From: Rhodoplanes sp.
GTDB lineage: Bacteria > Pseudomonadota > Alphaproteobacteria > Rhizobiales > Xanthobacteraceae
Reading direction: 5' to 3'
DNA: 62,689 nucleotides
NCBI RefSeq assembly: GCF_013377085.1
Contig: NZ_JACAAX010000039.1
Coordinates: 1-62,689, forward strand
Both the position numbers and the translations under genes were made by a program. How positions within the stretch are numbered: the stretch's first letter is position 1; each line of letters starts with the position of its first letter. Positions 8,572-16,770 of the stretch are shown piece by piece. The notes under the pieces are model-generated. The model searched no databases. It was not told the DNA's origin and saw only the letters and a program-made list of their open reading frames with translations.

Positions 8572-9342
8572 ATGGGTCGTTTCCAGGACAAGAAGGTGCT
8601 CGTGACCGGTTCGGGTCGCGGCTTCGGCGCCGTGCTGGCGCTCGCTTTCGCGGACGAGGGCGCCGACGTCGTCGTCCACTACAACTCCTCCGCCAAGGGC
8701 GCCGAGGAGGTCGCGAACCAGATCCGCAAGCTCGGCCGCAAGGCCATCACGGTGAAGGGCGACATCGCCTCGCACGCCGACGTGCTGAAGATCGCCGAGA
8801 CCTGCTTCGGCGAGTTCGGCGGCTGCGACGTGCTGGTCAACAATGTCGGCGACATGGCGCTGGACCAGAAGTCCTGGCGCGAGTTCGACGAGAAGGTGAT
8901 CGACCACACGCTCGCGGTCGACATCAAGGGCACGATGTTCATGATCCACGAGATCGGCTCGCGCATGCTCGACTCAGGGCGCGGCGGCGCGATCGTCAAT
9001 ATCGGCTCGCAGGTGGTGATCGCCGGCTCGCCGCGCGCCCCCCAATATGCGGCGGCGAAATACGGTGTCATCGGCCTCACCAAGTCCTATGCCCGCGCGC
9101 TCGCGCCCCTGGTGCGGGTCAACACGCTCGGCGCCGCCTTCATGGAGACCGAGGCGCTCAAGAACCGCTATGACTGGCAGCACGGCCGCCGCGAGGAAGT
9201 GCTGCGGCAGACCCCGCTGGCTCGCATCGCCACCCCCGAGGACATGGTCGGACCGGTCATGTTCCTGGCGAGCGACGACTCCAAGCACATGACCGGCCAG
9301 TTCCTGCTCGCGAACGGCGGGCTGGCGATGGTCGGTGCCTGA
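8572..9342 (+). CDS. Short-chain dehydrogenase/reductase
   Basis: 256 aa classical SDR. Cofactor motif TGSGRGFG (about residues 12-19), the NN(V)G motif in LVNNVG, catalytic Ser in NIGSQVV and the YAAAK catalytic pair. The start is the ATG at 8572 after GAAGGAAGACTGAG; the frame extends far upstream but overlaps the DRE-TIM gene there. Acts on a hydroxy/keto group, likely a 3-hydroxyacyl-CoA or 3-oxoacyl intermediate in this context (inference). The C-terminus (NGGLAMVGA) is shorter than in FabG. Confidence 0.87.
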   Translation: MGRFQDKKVLVTGSGRGFGAVLALAFADEGADVVVHYNSSAKGAEEVANQIRKLGRKAITVKGDIASHADVLKIAETCFGEFGGCDVLVNNVGDMALDQKSWREFDEKVIDHTLAVDIKGTMFMIHEIGSRMLDSGRGGAIVNIGSQVVIAGSPRAPQYAAAKYGVIGLTKSYARALAPLVRVNTLGAAFMETEALKNRYDWQHGRREEVLRQTPLARIATPEDMVGPVMFLASDDSKHMTGQFLLANGGLAMVGA

Positions 9343-9361
9343 GCGGGGCTGACGCGCCGGA

Positions 9362-9396
9362 GGCGGGCCGCCGAATTCCTCCCACGGCGGCCCGCC
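9362..9396 (+). terminator. GC hairpin after the SDR gene (possible terminator)
   Basis: Perfect 12-bp stem, GGCGGGCCGCCG pairing with CGGCGGCCCGCC, with an 11-nt loop, 20 bp after the SDR stop. There is no U-tract, so it is either a weak or factor-assisted terminator or an RNA processing barrier. Confidence 0.4.
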
Positions 9397-9473
9397 GCCC
9401 CCGGCCGACTTGCGACGCGCGGATGCGGACCCGGTATGATCCTATGGACCCGCATCCACAGAAAGGCGCGATC

Positions 9474-10283
9474 ATGACTGCAAGCACTGCGAGCCTCGAG
9501 GTCTCCCGGAGCAACCATGTGATGCTCCTGAAGATCGTCGACCCCGGCACCCGCAACGCCCTGTCGGGCGAGAAGTTCTACCGGGCGATCGAGGAGGCGG
9601 TCCGGGTCGCCAACGCCGACATGGACATTCGCGCCGTGATCGTCACGGGCGACGGCAAGGCGTTCTCGTCGGGCGGCAACGTGCGCGACATGCACGGCCG
9701 CAAGGGCATGTTCGGCGGCACCCCCGAGCAGATCGCCGAGCAGTACCGCACCGGCATCCAGCGCATTCCGATGGCGTTCTGGAAGCTCGACGTGCCGGCC
9801 ATCGCGGCCGTCAACGGCCCGGCCATCGGGGCCGGCTGCGACCTCGCCTGCATGTGCGACATCCGCATCGCCTCCGACCGCGCCGTGTTCGCCGAGAGCT
9901 TCGTCAAGGTCGGCATCGTCCCGGGCGACGGCGGCTCCTGGCTGCTGCCGCGCGCCATCGGCTATGCGCGCGCCGCCGAGATGGCGTTCACGGGTGATCC
10001 GATCGACGCCGACGAGGCGCGCGAGATCGGCCTCGTCTCCCGGGTCGTGCCGCACGACCAGCTCATGACGGTCGCCTTCGAGCTCGCCGGCCGCATCGCT
10101 GCCAATCCGCCGCACGCGCTGCGCTGGAGCAAGCGGCTGCTGCGCGAATCCCAGACCGCCCGGCTCGACACCGTGCTGGAGATGGCGGCCGCCTACCAGG
10201 CGCTCACCCACACCACCGAGGACCATGCCGAAGCCGTGACGGCGCTTTTGGAAAAGCGACGCCCGGTGTTCAAGGGACGCTAG
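9474..10283 (+). CDS. Crotonase-fold protein lacking both hydratase glutamates
   Basis: 269 aa from the ATG at 9474 (AAAGGCG upstream); an earlier ATG at 9444 is possible. Crotonase fold with the oxyanion-hole segments GKAFSSGGNV and NGPAIGAGCD. In hydratases the two catalytic Glu lie in GGGCELA and FGQPEI. Here the first is Asp (GAGCDLA) and the second is replaced (FAESFV). An Asp appears instead in PGDGG, a position used by some dienoyl-CoA isomerases and dehalogenases of the superfamily. It is therefore probably an isomerase, hydrolase or C-C lyase on an acyl-CoA rather than a hydratase (inference). Confidence 0.82.
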   Translation: MTASTASLEVSRSNHVMLLKIVDPGTRNALSGEKFYRAIEEAVRVANADMDIRAVIVTGDGKAFSSGGNVRDMHGRKGMFGGTPEQIAEQYRTGIQRIPMAFWKLDVPAIAAVNGPAIGAGCDLACMCDIRIASDRAVFAESFVKVGIVPGDGGSWLLPRAIGYARAAEMAFTGDPIDADEAREIGLVSRVVPHDQLMTVAFELAGRIAANPPHALRWSKRLLRESQTARLDTVLEMAAAYQALTHTTEDHAEAVTALLEKRRPVFKGR

Positions 10284-10374
10284 AGGCTTCGATGAAACCG
10301 ATGCGACTCTTCTCTGCGCTCGTCCCCACGCAATCGCTCGGGCATGCGCATATCGGGCGCGACACACATGAGCT

Positions 10375-10467
10375 GTCATGCGCGGGCTCGACCCGCGCAT
10401 CCATCCCATGTCGCAACAACGCTTGTTTCGCAGAGAAATGGATCGCCGGGTCGAGCCCGGCGATGAC
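10375..10467. repeat. REP-like palindromic repeat ('RGLDPRIH' type)
   Basis: GTCATGCGCGGGCTCGACCC at one end mirrors a GGGTCGAGCCCGGCGATGAC end, with a spacer of about 35 bp. Translated in the wrong context it gives RGLDPRIH, a common spurious N-terminus in this order. It lies directly upstream of the next crotonase and explains the false in-frame extension of that gene back to 10378. Confidence 0.75.
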
Positions 10468-10485
10468 GCCGGGGGGACCTGCCGC

Positions 10486-11268
10486 ATGACCACCGACACC
10501 GAAAACCCCCTGCTCCTGGTCGAAAAGCCCACCGACGGGATCGCAGTCGTCCGCATCAACCGGCCGGAGGTGCGCAACGCTCTCAATCTCGCGCTGCGCC
10601 GCGCGCTCGCAGCGACGTTCCAGGATCTCGGCACCGATCCGGCCGTACGCTGCATCGTCATCACGGGCGACGACAAGGCGTTCTGCGCCGGCGCCGATCT
10701 CTCCGAATATGTCGACGCCTCGCCGGTCGATATTCTCGAACGCGACATGGGCCGGCTGTGGGATGCCATCGCCGACTGCCCGAAGCCCGTGATCGCGGCC
10801 GTCAACGGCTTCGCGCTCGGCGGCGGCTGCGAGCTCGCCATGCATGCCGACATCATCGTCGCCGGACGATCGGCCAGGTTCGGCCAGCCCGAGGTGCTGA
10901 TCGGCATCACGCCGGGCGGCGGCGCGACCCAGCGCCTGACCCGTGCGGTCGGCAAGTTCGTCGCCATGCGGCTGATGCTGACGGGCGAGATCATCGACGC
11001 CGAGGAGGCGCGCTCGGCCGGGCTGGTCAGCCGGCTGGTCGACGACGCCGCCGTGATGCCGGAGGCGCTGCGGCTCGCCGGCCTGATCGCCGGCGCCGCG
11101 CCGCTGGCGGTGCGAAAGACCAAGGAGCTGGTGATCGAAAGCATGAACGTGCCGCTCGCCGCCGGACTGCGCAGCGAGCGCTCGGCGTTCCAGCTCATGT
11201 TCGACACGCGCGACAAGACAGAGCGCATGCGGGCCTTTCTCGATCGCAAGAGGAGCCCGCGGCGATGA
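10486..11268 (+). CDS. Enoyl-CoA hydratase/isomerase (crotonase)
   Basis: 260 aa. Hydrates trans-2-enoyl-CoA to 3-hydroxyacyl-CoA. Both catalytic glutamates are present ([12 protein letters not shown] and FGQPEVLIGI), with the oxyanion hole in KAFCAGADL. The start at 10486 (MTTDTEN, after GGGGGGACC) is chosen because the upstream in-frame stretch is REP sequence. It probably works with the 3-hydroxyacyl-CoA dehydrogenase at 12860. Confidence 0.9.
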   Translation: MTTDTENPLLLVEKPTDGIAVVRINRPEVRNALNLALRRALAATFQDLGTDPAVRCIVITGDDKAFCAGADLSEYVDASPVDILERDMGRLWDAIADCPKPVIAAVNGFALGGGCELAMHADIIVAGRSARFGQPEVLIGITPGGGATQRLTRAVGKFVAMRLMLTGEIIDAEEARSAGLVSRLVDDAAVMPEALRLAGLIAGAAPLAVRKTKELVIESMNVPLAAGLRSERSAFQLMFDTRDKTERMRAFLDRKRSPRR

Positions 11269-11271
11269 GGC

Positions 11272-11320
11272 GGAGCATGTCCCGACGAAGCGGAAACCGG
11301 TTCGCCGCGAGGACATGCGA
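11272..11320. repeat. Palindromic intergenic repeat
   Basis: Outer arms GCATGTCC (11275-11282) and GGACATGC (11311-11318) enclose CGGAAACCGG-type inner sequence. The layout resembles the common Hyphomicrobiales element around a GAGCATG...CATGC core. It lies between the crotonase and the MHS importer. Confidence 0.6.
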
Positions 11321-11408
11321 CACGGACGAACGGAACGACGGGTGCAGGTTCAGGAGGGTTCACCCGCTGGACGATCGATAACCGGACCCCCTATTCGGAG
11401 AGGATGAC

Positions 11409-12746
11409 ATGTCTGAAACAACCGCGACCGCGGGCGGCGGAGCTATGCCCGGACCGGCCGCCAGCAGCAAGACGACGCCGGCCTTCCGGAAGCTGGTGGT
11501 GGCCTCGTCGCTGGGCTCGGCGATCGAGCACTACGACTTCTTCATCTACGCCTTCACGGCCCCGCTGGTGTTCGACCACTTCTTCTTCCCGAAGATGGAC
11601 TCGGTCGCCAGCATGATGGCCGTCTACGCCACCTTCGCGGTCGGCTTCGTGGCGCGGCCGCTGGGCGGCATGGTGTTCGGCCACTTCGGTGACAAGATCG
11701 GCCGCAAGGCGATGCTGATGATGACGTTCCTGATCATGGGCGTCGCCAGCTTCCTGATCGGCTGCCTGCCGAGCTACGACTCGGTCGGCCTGCTCGCCCC
11801 GCTCGGCCTGGTGTTCCTGCGTTTCATGCAGGGCTTCGCCTTCGGCGGCGAGTACATGAATGCCGTGTCGTTGACGCTGGAGAACGCGCCGCAGGCCAAG
11901 CGCGGCTTCTTCGCCTCCTGGGTCAACGCCTCCGGCCCGATCGGCATCATCGTCGCCTCCGGCCTGATCGCCCTGCTCAGCAGCTCCTACGGCCGCGACG
12001 AGTTCATCAACTGGGTGTGGCGCATCCCGTTCCTGTTCAGCTTCATCCTGGTCGTGCTCGGCACCTATATCCGCCACTCGGTGGACGAGTCGCTGCTGCT
12101 CAAGAAGAAGCAGGAGTCGTCGGGTACCGAGAAGGCCCCGATCCTCACGGCGTTGAAGTCGTGGAAGAAGTCGATCGTGCTCGGCTGTCTCGCCAACATG
12201 GTCCACTCCTCGTTCCAGTATCTGTCGACCGTGTTCGTCATCGGCTACGCGGTGCGGACGCTCGGCATGTCGCAGGGCAGCGTCACCTCGGGTCCGATGT
12301 TCGCCAACATCGCCGAGATGATCATGGTGCCGATCATCGCCCACTACAGCGACCGCTTCGGCCGCAAGCCGTTCATGATCCTCGGCATCGTGCTGGCGAT
12401 GATCTGGTTCCCGATCTTCTTCCAGATCCTGGCGCTCAAGGATCCGCTCCTGCTGATCGGCGGCCTGGTGGTCTCGATCGGCCTGATCCACGGCCTGATG
12501 TTTGCTCCCGAGGCGGCCTTCACGGCCGAGCTGTTCCCGACCGAGGTCCGCGTCTCCGGCTCGTCGCTGGGCAAGCAGTTCGGCATCATCTTCGGCGGCG
12601 GCATGGCGCCGCTGATCGCCACCTGGCTGATGGGCATGTGGGGCGGCAGCACCGTCCCGGTGATCGTCTATTTCGAGGTCATCGCCGTGCTCGCCTTCGT
12701 CGGCATGCTGCTCGCCCCGGAGAACTCCAAGAAGGTCCTGGACTGA
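11409..12746 (+). CDS. MFS metabolite:H+ symporter (MHS family) importer
   Basis: 445 aa, 12 predicted transmembrane helices. MHS features are seen: ASSLGSAIEHYDFFIYAF in helix 1 and GHFGDKIGRKAML after helix 2, with a mirrored SDRFGRKPFM after helix 8. Family members (ShiA, KgtP, ProP, CitA) import organic acids with protons. The gene sits within the CoA catabolic cluster and ends at a strong terminator, so it likely brings in the cluster's carboxylic acid substrate (inference). RBS GGAGAGGATGAC. Confidence 0.88.
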   Translation: MSETTATAGGGAMPGPAASSKTTPAFRKLVVASSLGSAIEHYDFFIYAFTAPLVFDHFFFPKMDSVASMMAVYATFAVGFVARPLGGMVFGHFGDKIGRKAMLMMTFLIMGVASFLIGCLPSYDSVGLLAPLGLVFLRFMQGFAFGGEYMNAVSLTLENAPQAKRGFFASWVNASGPIGIIVASGLIALLSSSYGRDEFINWVWRIPFLFSFILVVLGTYIRHSVDESLLLKKKQESSGTEKAPILTALKSWKKSIVLGCLANMVHSSFQYLSTVFVIGYAVRTLGMSQGSVTSGPMFANIAEMIMVPIIAHYSDRFGRKPFMILGIVLAMIWFPIFFQILALKDPLLLIGGLVVSIGLIHGLMFAPEAAFTAELFPTEVRVSGSSLGKQFGIIFGGGMAPLIATWLMGMWGGSTVPVIVYFEVIAVLAFVGMLLAPENSKKVLD

Positions 12747-12774
12747 AACGGCGAACGGGCGCACCACGCGCCGC

Positions 12775-12806
12775 GGAGCCGGGGATTCGCGCCCCGGCTC
12801 CTTTAT
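12775..12806 (+). terminator. Rho-independent terminator after the MHS importer
   Basis: 10-bp perfect stem, GGAGCCGGGG pairing with CCCCGGCTCC, a 7-nt loop, then TTTAT. It ends the first catabolic transcription unit (6338-12746). The gene at 12860 probably has its own promoter or depends on read-through. Confidence 0.75.
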
Positions 12807-12859
12807 CCCAGAGACTCCCGGCCGCAACGCGATGCGGCCGGCGAACCCGGACGACAACG

Positions 12860-14185
12860 ATGAGCCAAGACATTCGACCGGCCGATATTCGATCGGTGGC
12901 CGTGATCGGCGGCGGCACCATGGGGAGCGGCATCGCCGCGGCCTGCGCGGCGGCCGGCCGCGACGTGCTGCTGCTGGAGGCGAGCGACGCGCTCGCCGAC
13001 AAGGCGAAGGTGCGGGTCGATGCGCTGGCGGCGAACGACGCCGAGCGGTCGCTGTTCCGCGACAAGATCGCGGTCGGCACCATGGAGCGCGACCTGCCGC
13101 GGCTGTCCGCCTGCGATTGGATCTGCGAGGCCGTGATCGAGACGCTCGAGGCGAAGCGCGCCGTGCTGAGCGCCATCGAGCCGGTGCGACGCGACGGCTC
13201 GATCGTCTCCACCAACACGTCGGGCATTCCGCTGCGGGCGATCGTCGAGGACGCACCGGCGCGGCTCAAGCGCGACATGCTGGTAACTCACTTCTTCAAT
13301 CCGGTGCGGGTGATGCGTCTCCTGGAGATCGTCACCGGGCCGGACACCCGCCCCGACGCGTGCGAGACGCTTTCGGCCTTCCTGCGCGGCAAGCTCGGCA
13401 AGGGCCTGGTGACGGCCAAGGACACGCCGAACTTCATCGGCAACCGCATCGGCCTCTACTTCATCCTGTCGGGCCTGCATGCCGGCGCCGGCCATCGCGC
13501 CGCGGGCGTCGACATCGCCCGCATCGACGCGCTGCTCGGTGCGCCGGTCGGATTTCCCGGCACGGCGCTCTACGGCCTCGTCGACCTGATCGGCCTCGAC
13601 GTCATCGACTCGATCGCCAGGAACCTCGCCGCGACGCTGCCCGAGGGCGACCCGGGGCGCGCCGTCGCCTCGCTGCCGGCGGCGGAGCGTCGCATGGCGG
13701 AGCGCGGCCAGCACGGCCGCAAGAGCGGCGGCGGCTTCTATCGCATGCAGAAGGCGGCCGACGGCAGCAAGCTGAAGGAGATTTTCGATCCCGAGGCCGA
13801 GACCTGGAATGCCGCCCGCAAGGTCGCGCTCGGGCCCGACTCGGCCGATCTCGCCACGCTGTTCTTCGCCGACACGCCCGACGGCGCGCTGCTGCGCGAC
13901 GTGCTCGGCGGGACGCTGGTCTACGCCGCCGATCTGGTGCCCGACATCTCCGACGACATCGTCAATGTCGATCGCGCCATGCGCTGGGGCTTCGCCTGGG
14001 GCAAGGGTCCGTTCGAGCTGATCGACAGCATCGGCCCGGCCCGGCTGATCGCGCGGCTGCGCCAGGAGGGCCGCCCGGTCCCTCATATGCTCGCGGTGCT
14101 GGAGAAGGCCGGAGCGAAGAGCTTCTACGACGCACAGGGCTATCTCGGCATCGACGGGCGCGTCCGCCCGCTGCCGCCGGAGTGA
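12860..14185 (+). CDS. 3-hydroxyacyl-CoA dehydrogenase
   Basis: 441 aa. Oxidises 3-hydroxyacyl-CoA with NAD. The Rossmann motif GGGTMGSG is near residue 16. The catalytic His is in THFFNPVRVM, paired with the Glu of LLEIV, and NRIG follows. Two 3HCDH C-terminal helical domains are present, but there is no fused crotonase, unlike FadB/FadJ. A second, degenerate C-terminal domain (about 320-441) ends with FELIDSIGPARLIARL. The start at 12860 follows the terminator, in a frame otherwise open across the previous gene. Partner of the hydratases at 10486 and 15835. Confidence 0.88.
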   Translation: MSQDIRPADIRSVAVIGGGTMGSGIAAACAAAGRDVLLLEASDALADKAKVRVDALAANDAERSLFRDKIAVGTMERDLPRLSACDWICEAVIETLEAKRAVLSAIEPVRRDGSIVSTNTSGIPLRAIVEDAPARLKRDMLVTHFFNPVRVMRLLEIVTGPDTRPDACETLSAFLRGKLGKGLVTAKDTPNFIGNRIGLYFILSGLHAGAGHRAAGVDIARIDALLGAPVGFPGTALYGLVDLIGLDVIDSIARNLAATLPEGDPGRAVASLPAAERRMAERGQHGRKSGGGFYRMQKAADGSKLKEIFDPEAETWNAARKVALGPDSADLATLFFADTPDGALLRDVLGGTLVYAADLVPDISDDIVNVDRAMRWGFAWGKGPFELIDSIGPARLIARLRQEGRPVPHMLAVLEKAGAKSFYDAQGYLGIDGRVRPLPPE

Positions 14186-14552
14186 TCCAGGCCTCATGAA
14201 ACGTCTCACCCCCGGCGTGATGTGGCCGCGCGCGGAGCGCGTCGCGCCCCGTCCCGCGACCGACGGCACGACCTCGCTCTATCTCGTGCTGATGCGGGCC
14301 TCGCCCGGCACCCGCCGGCCCGCCGGACTGCGCCCGCCCGCGGGTGGGCGCATCGAGCCGTCGCGGCGATCCTATCGCGGATCACCGCCGTGACGGCGCG
14401 TCACCCCCGAACGAGAGCATGGGGCGACCTCGGCCGCTCTTTCGCAGGATCGACGGTCACGGTGCCGTCCGACATCGTGGCGGAGGGCCGGGTCGGCACC
14501 CGCGGATTCGGGCCTTTCGGATTGTCTCGGACATGCTGACGAGGAACACTCC
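14186..14552. other. Intergenic region, no supported gene
   Basis: 367 bp. Short open frames exist (for example 14196-14393) but have no recognisable family, Arg/Pro-rich composition and no clear RBS. The last part, GAGGAACACTCC, is the RBS of the TTG-started gene at 14553. It presumably contains that gene's promoter. Confidence 0.4.
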
Positions 14553-15773
14553 TTGACTATTCACAGACGAGACCTGCTGCTTACCGGGACCCTGGCGGCG
14601 ACCGCGGTCGCGGCGCACGCGACCACGTCGGTCGCCCAGGTCGACACCTCGGCCCGACCGTCCGCCCAGGCCGATGCGGCCGCGGTCCCCTATGTGGCGC
14701 CGTCCTCCGAACAGAAGATCAACGTCATCAATCTGCGCGACATCGCGGCCCAGGCCGAGAAGGTCCTTCCGCCGTTCGGGTTTCACTTCATCGCCGGCGG
14801 CAGCGGCGACGAATGGACGCTGCGCGAGAACGAGGCGGCGTTCGATCGGCTGGTGATCGAGCCGAGATTCCTGTCGGGCGTGAAGGCGCCGGATCTGACG
14901 ACCACCATCCTGGGCTCGAAGCTGTCGATGCCGGTCGTCGCCTCGCCGATGGGCATGCACGGCTTCGCCCATGCCGGGAAGGAGGCCGGAACCGTCAAGG
15001 GCACGGCCGCGGCCGGGGCCCTGTATGTGACTCCGTCGGTCTCCAACTTGTCGATGGAAGACATCGCGGCGGCGGCCGGCGCCGGTGCCAAGTGGTTCCA
15101 GATCTATTTTCCCGAAGACCCGGGCTATGCGCGCGAGCAGCTCCAGCGCGCCAAGGCGGCCGGCTACACGGCGATCGTGCTGACCGTCGACGCGACCTCG
15201 TTCGGCAACCGCGAGCGCGCCGCCAGGCTCGGCCTCAAGCCGCCGCCCCATCTCGGCTTCGGCAACATGCCCAAGTCGCCCGCGCTGGTCGGCCAGAATC
15301 CCGACCTGCAGAAGAAGGATCTCACCTTCGACGACGTCGCCTTCTGTCAGAAGGAATCCGGGCTGCCCGTCATCGTGAAGGGGGTCCTCACGCCGGGCCT
15401 CGCGGCCGACTGCGTGAAGCACGGCTGCGCCGGCGTCTGGGTGTCCAACCACGGCGGCCGTCAGCTCGACCATTCGCCGGCGACCATCTCGGTGCTGCCG
15501 CGGATCGCCGACGCGGTCGGCGGCAAGGCCCCGATCATCGTCGACAGCGGCATCCGGCGCGGCCAGGACGTGTTCCGGGCGATCGCGCTGGGCGCGTCGG
15601 TGGTCGGCATCGGTCGTCCGCTGCTCTACGGGCTCGCGCTGGGCGGCGCCCAGGGCGTCCAGGCGGTTTTCGATCGGCTTCGCGCCGAGCTCGCGATGAC
15701 CATGCAGCTCGCCGGTGTCGGGACGGTCGGAAAGATCACGTCCGACTACGTGGCCTCGACCGCGAAACTGTAG
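14553..15773 (+). CDS. FMN-dependent 2-hydroxyacid dehydrogenase/oxidase with Tat-type leader
   Basis: 406 aa, TTG start. FMN TIM-barrel of the lactate oxidase/glycolate oxidase/LldD family, oxidising (S)-2-hydroxy acids to 2-oxo acids. The active-site segment SNHGGRQLD carries the catalytic His; [11 protein letters not shown] and GRPLLYG bind FMN phosphate. The N-terminus HRRDLLLTG followed by a hydrophobic Ala-rich stretch to about residue 30 resembles a twin-arginine signal, implying periplasmic location with folded cofactor. This is unusual, as most relatives are cytosolic. A product 2-oxo acid could feed the DRE-TIM enzyme (inference). Confidence 0.85.
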   Translation: MTIHRRDLLLTGTLAATAVAAHATTSVAQVDTSARPSAQADAAAVPYVAPSSEQKINVINLRDIAAQAEKVLPPFGFHFIAGGSGDEWTLRENEAAFDRLVIEPRFLSGVKAPDLTTTILGSKLSMPVVASPMGMHGFAHAGKEAGTVKGTAAAGALYVTPSVSNLSMEDIAAAAGAGAKWFQIYFPEDPGYAREQLQRAKAAGYTAIVLTVDATSFGNRERAARLGLKPPPHLGFGNMPKSPALVGQNPDLQKKDLTFDDVAFCQKESGLPVIVKGVLTPGLAADCVKHGCAGVWVSNHGGRQLDHSPATISVLPRIADAVGGKAPIIVDSGIRRGQDVFRAIALGASVVGIGRPLLYGLALGGAQGVQAVFDRLRAELAMTMQLAGVGTVGKITSDYVASTAKL

Positions 15774-15789
15774 TCACGACTGTCATCTC

Positions 15790-15813
15790 GGGTGGCCGGG
15801 CGGCCGGCCACCC
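15790..15813 (+). terminator. Hairpin after the 2-hydroxyacid dehydrogenase
   Basis: GGGTGGCCGG pairs with CCGGCCACCC over a very short loop, 17 bp after the stop. There is no U-tract, so at best an attenuator; the next gene starts 22 bp later. Confidence 0.35.
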
Positions 15814-15834
15814 GATCCAACGAGGATATCGGAA

Positions 15835-16650
15835 ATGGCCTACGAGACCCTGCTCATCGAGACCGTGGGGCGCGTGGGCGTCATCCGGCTGAACCGGCCG
15901 AAGGCGCTGAACGCGCTGAACTCGACGTTGGCGGAAGAGCTGCGGGTGGCGTTCGCGAACTTCGACCAGAACGACGAGATCGGCTGCGTGGTGATCACCG
16001 GCACGGACCGCGCCTTCGCGGCCGGGGCCGACATCAAGGAGATGCAGCCGAAGTCGTTCATCGACACCTTCACCAAGAACTACATGGCGAACTGGGACAG
16101 CCCGGCGCGCTCGCGCAAGCCGACGGTGGCGGCGGTGGCGGGTTTTGCGCTCGGCGGTGGTTGCGAGCTGGCGATGCAGTGCGACCTGATCATCGCGGCC
16201 GACAATGCCAAGTTCGGCCAGCCGGAGATCACGCTCGGCATCGTGCCCGGGCTCGGCGGCACGCAGCGGCTGACCCGGGCGGTCGGCAAGGCGAAGGCGA
16301 TGGACCTGGTGCTGACCGGCCGGATGATGGACGCCGTCGAGGCGGAGCGTTGCGGGCTGGTCTCGCGGGTCGTGCCGCTCGCCGAGCTGATGGACGTCGC
16401 CATGAAGGCGGCCGAGACCATCGCGTCGATGTCGCTGCCGGCCGTGATGACGGCGAAGGAGCTGGTGCAGCGCGCCCACGAGCTGCCGCTCGCGGAAGGG
16501 CTGCGGTTTGAGCGCCGCGCGTTTCACGCGCTGTTCGGCACCGACGGCCAGCGTGAGGGCATGACCGCCTTTTTGGAAAAGCGGCCGCCGCACTTCAACC
16601 AGCCGCACCACCAGCCGCCGCCCGACAACCTCTCAGATGCGGCGGAGTAA
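15835..16650 (+). CDS. Enoyl-CoA hydratase
   Basis: 271 aa. Typical short-chain crotonase: [12 protein letters not shown] oxyanion segment, [12 protein letters not shown] and [13 protein letters not shown] with both catalytic glutamates. Very similar in motif content to canonical mitochondrial-type enoyl-CoA hydratase. The C-terminus carries a short His/Pro-rich tail ([11 protein letters not shown]), which is unusual. It starts at the ATG at 15835 (GGAAATGG context); the frame upstream is not coding. Followed 120 bp later by the GcdA-like gene; crotonyl-CoA from a glutaconyl-CoA decarboxylase would be its natural substrate. Confidence 0.9.
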   Translation: MAYETLLIETVGRVGVIRLNRPKALNALNSTLAEELRVAFANFDQNDEIGCVVITGTDRAFAAGADIKEMQPKSFIDTFTKNYMANWDSPARSRKPTVAAVAGFALGGGCELAMQCDLIIAADNAKFGQPEITLGIVPGLGGTQRLTRAVGKAKAMDLVLTGRMMDAVEAERCGLVSRVVPLAELMDVAMKAAETIASMSLPAVMTAKELVQRAHELPLAEGLRFERRAFHALFGTDGQREGMTAFLEKRPPHFNQPHHQPPPDNLSDAAE

Positions 16651-16770
16651 CGTCGAACAAGCCGCCCCGCCGCCGTTCTCTTGACGGTGGTTCGGCGGCG
16701 GTCGATTGCTCGTCAGGTCGGCGACCCGCCGTGGCGCGCCGGACGGTTTGGATCAGGTCAGGAGTGCAGC

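Noticed and set aside
10378-10485. An N-terminal extension of the second crotonase beginning MRGLDPRIHP
   Set aside because: This is a translated palindromic repeat. The conserved protein starts at 10486 with its own RBS.
14196-14393. A possible 65-aa gene
   Set aside because: No RBS, no recognised family, biased Arg/Pro composition; kept as intergenic.
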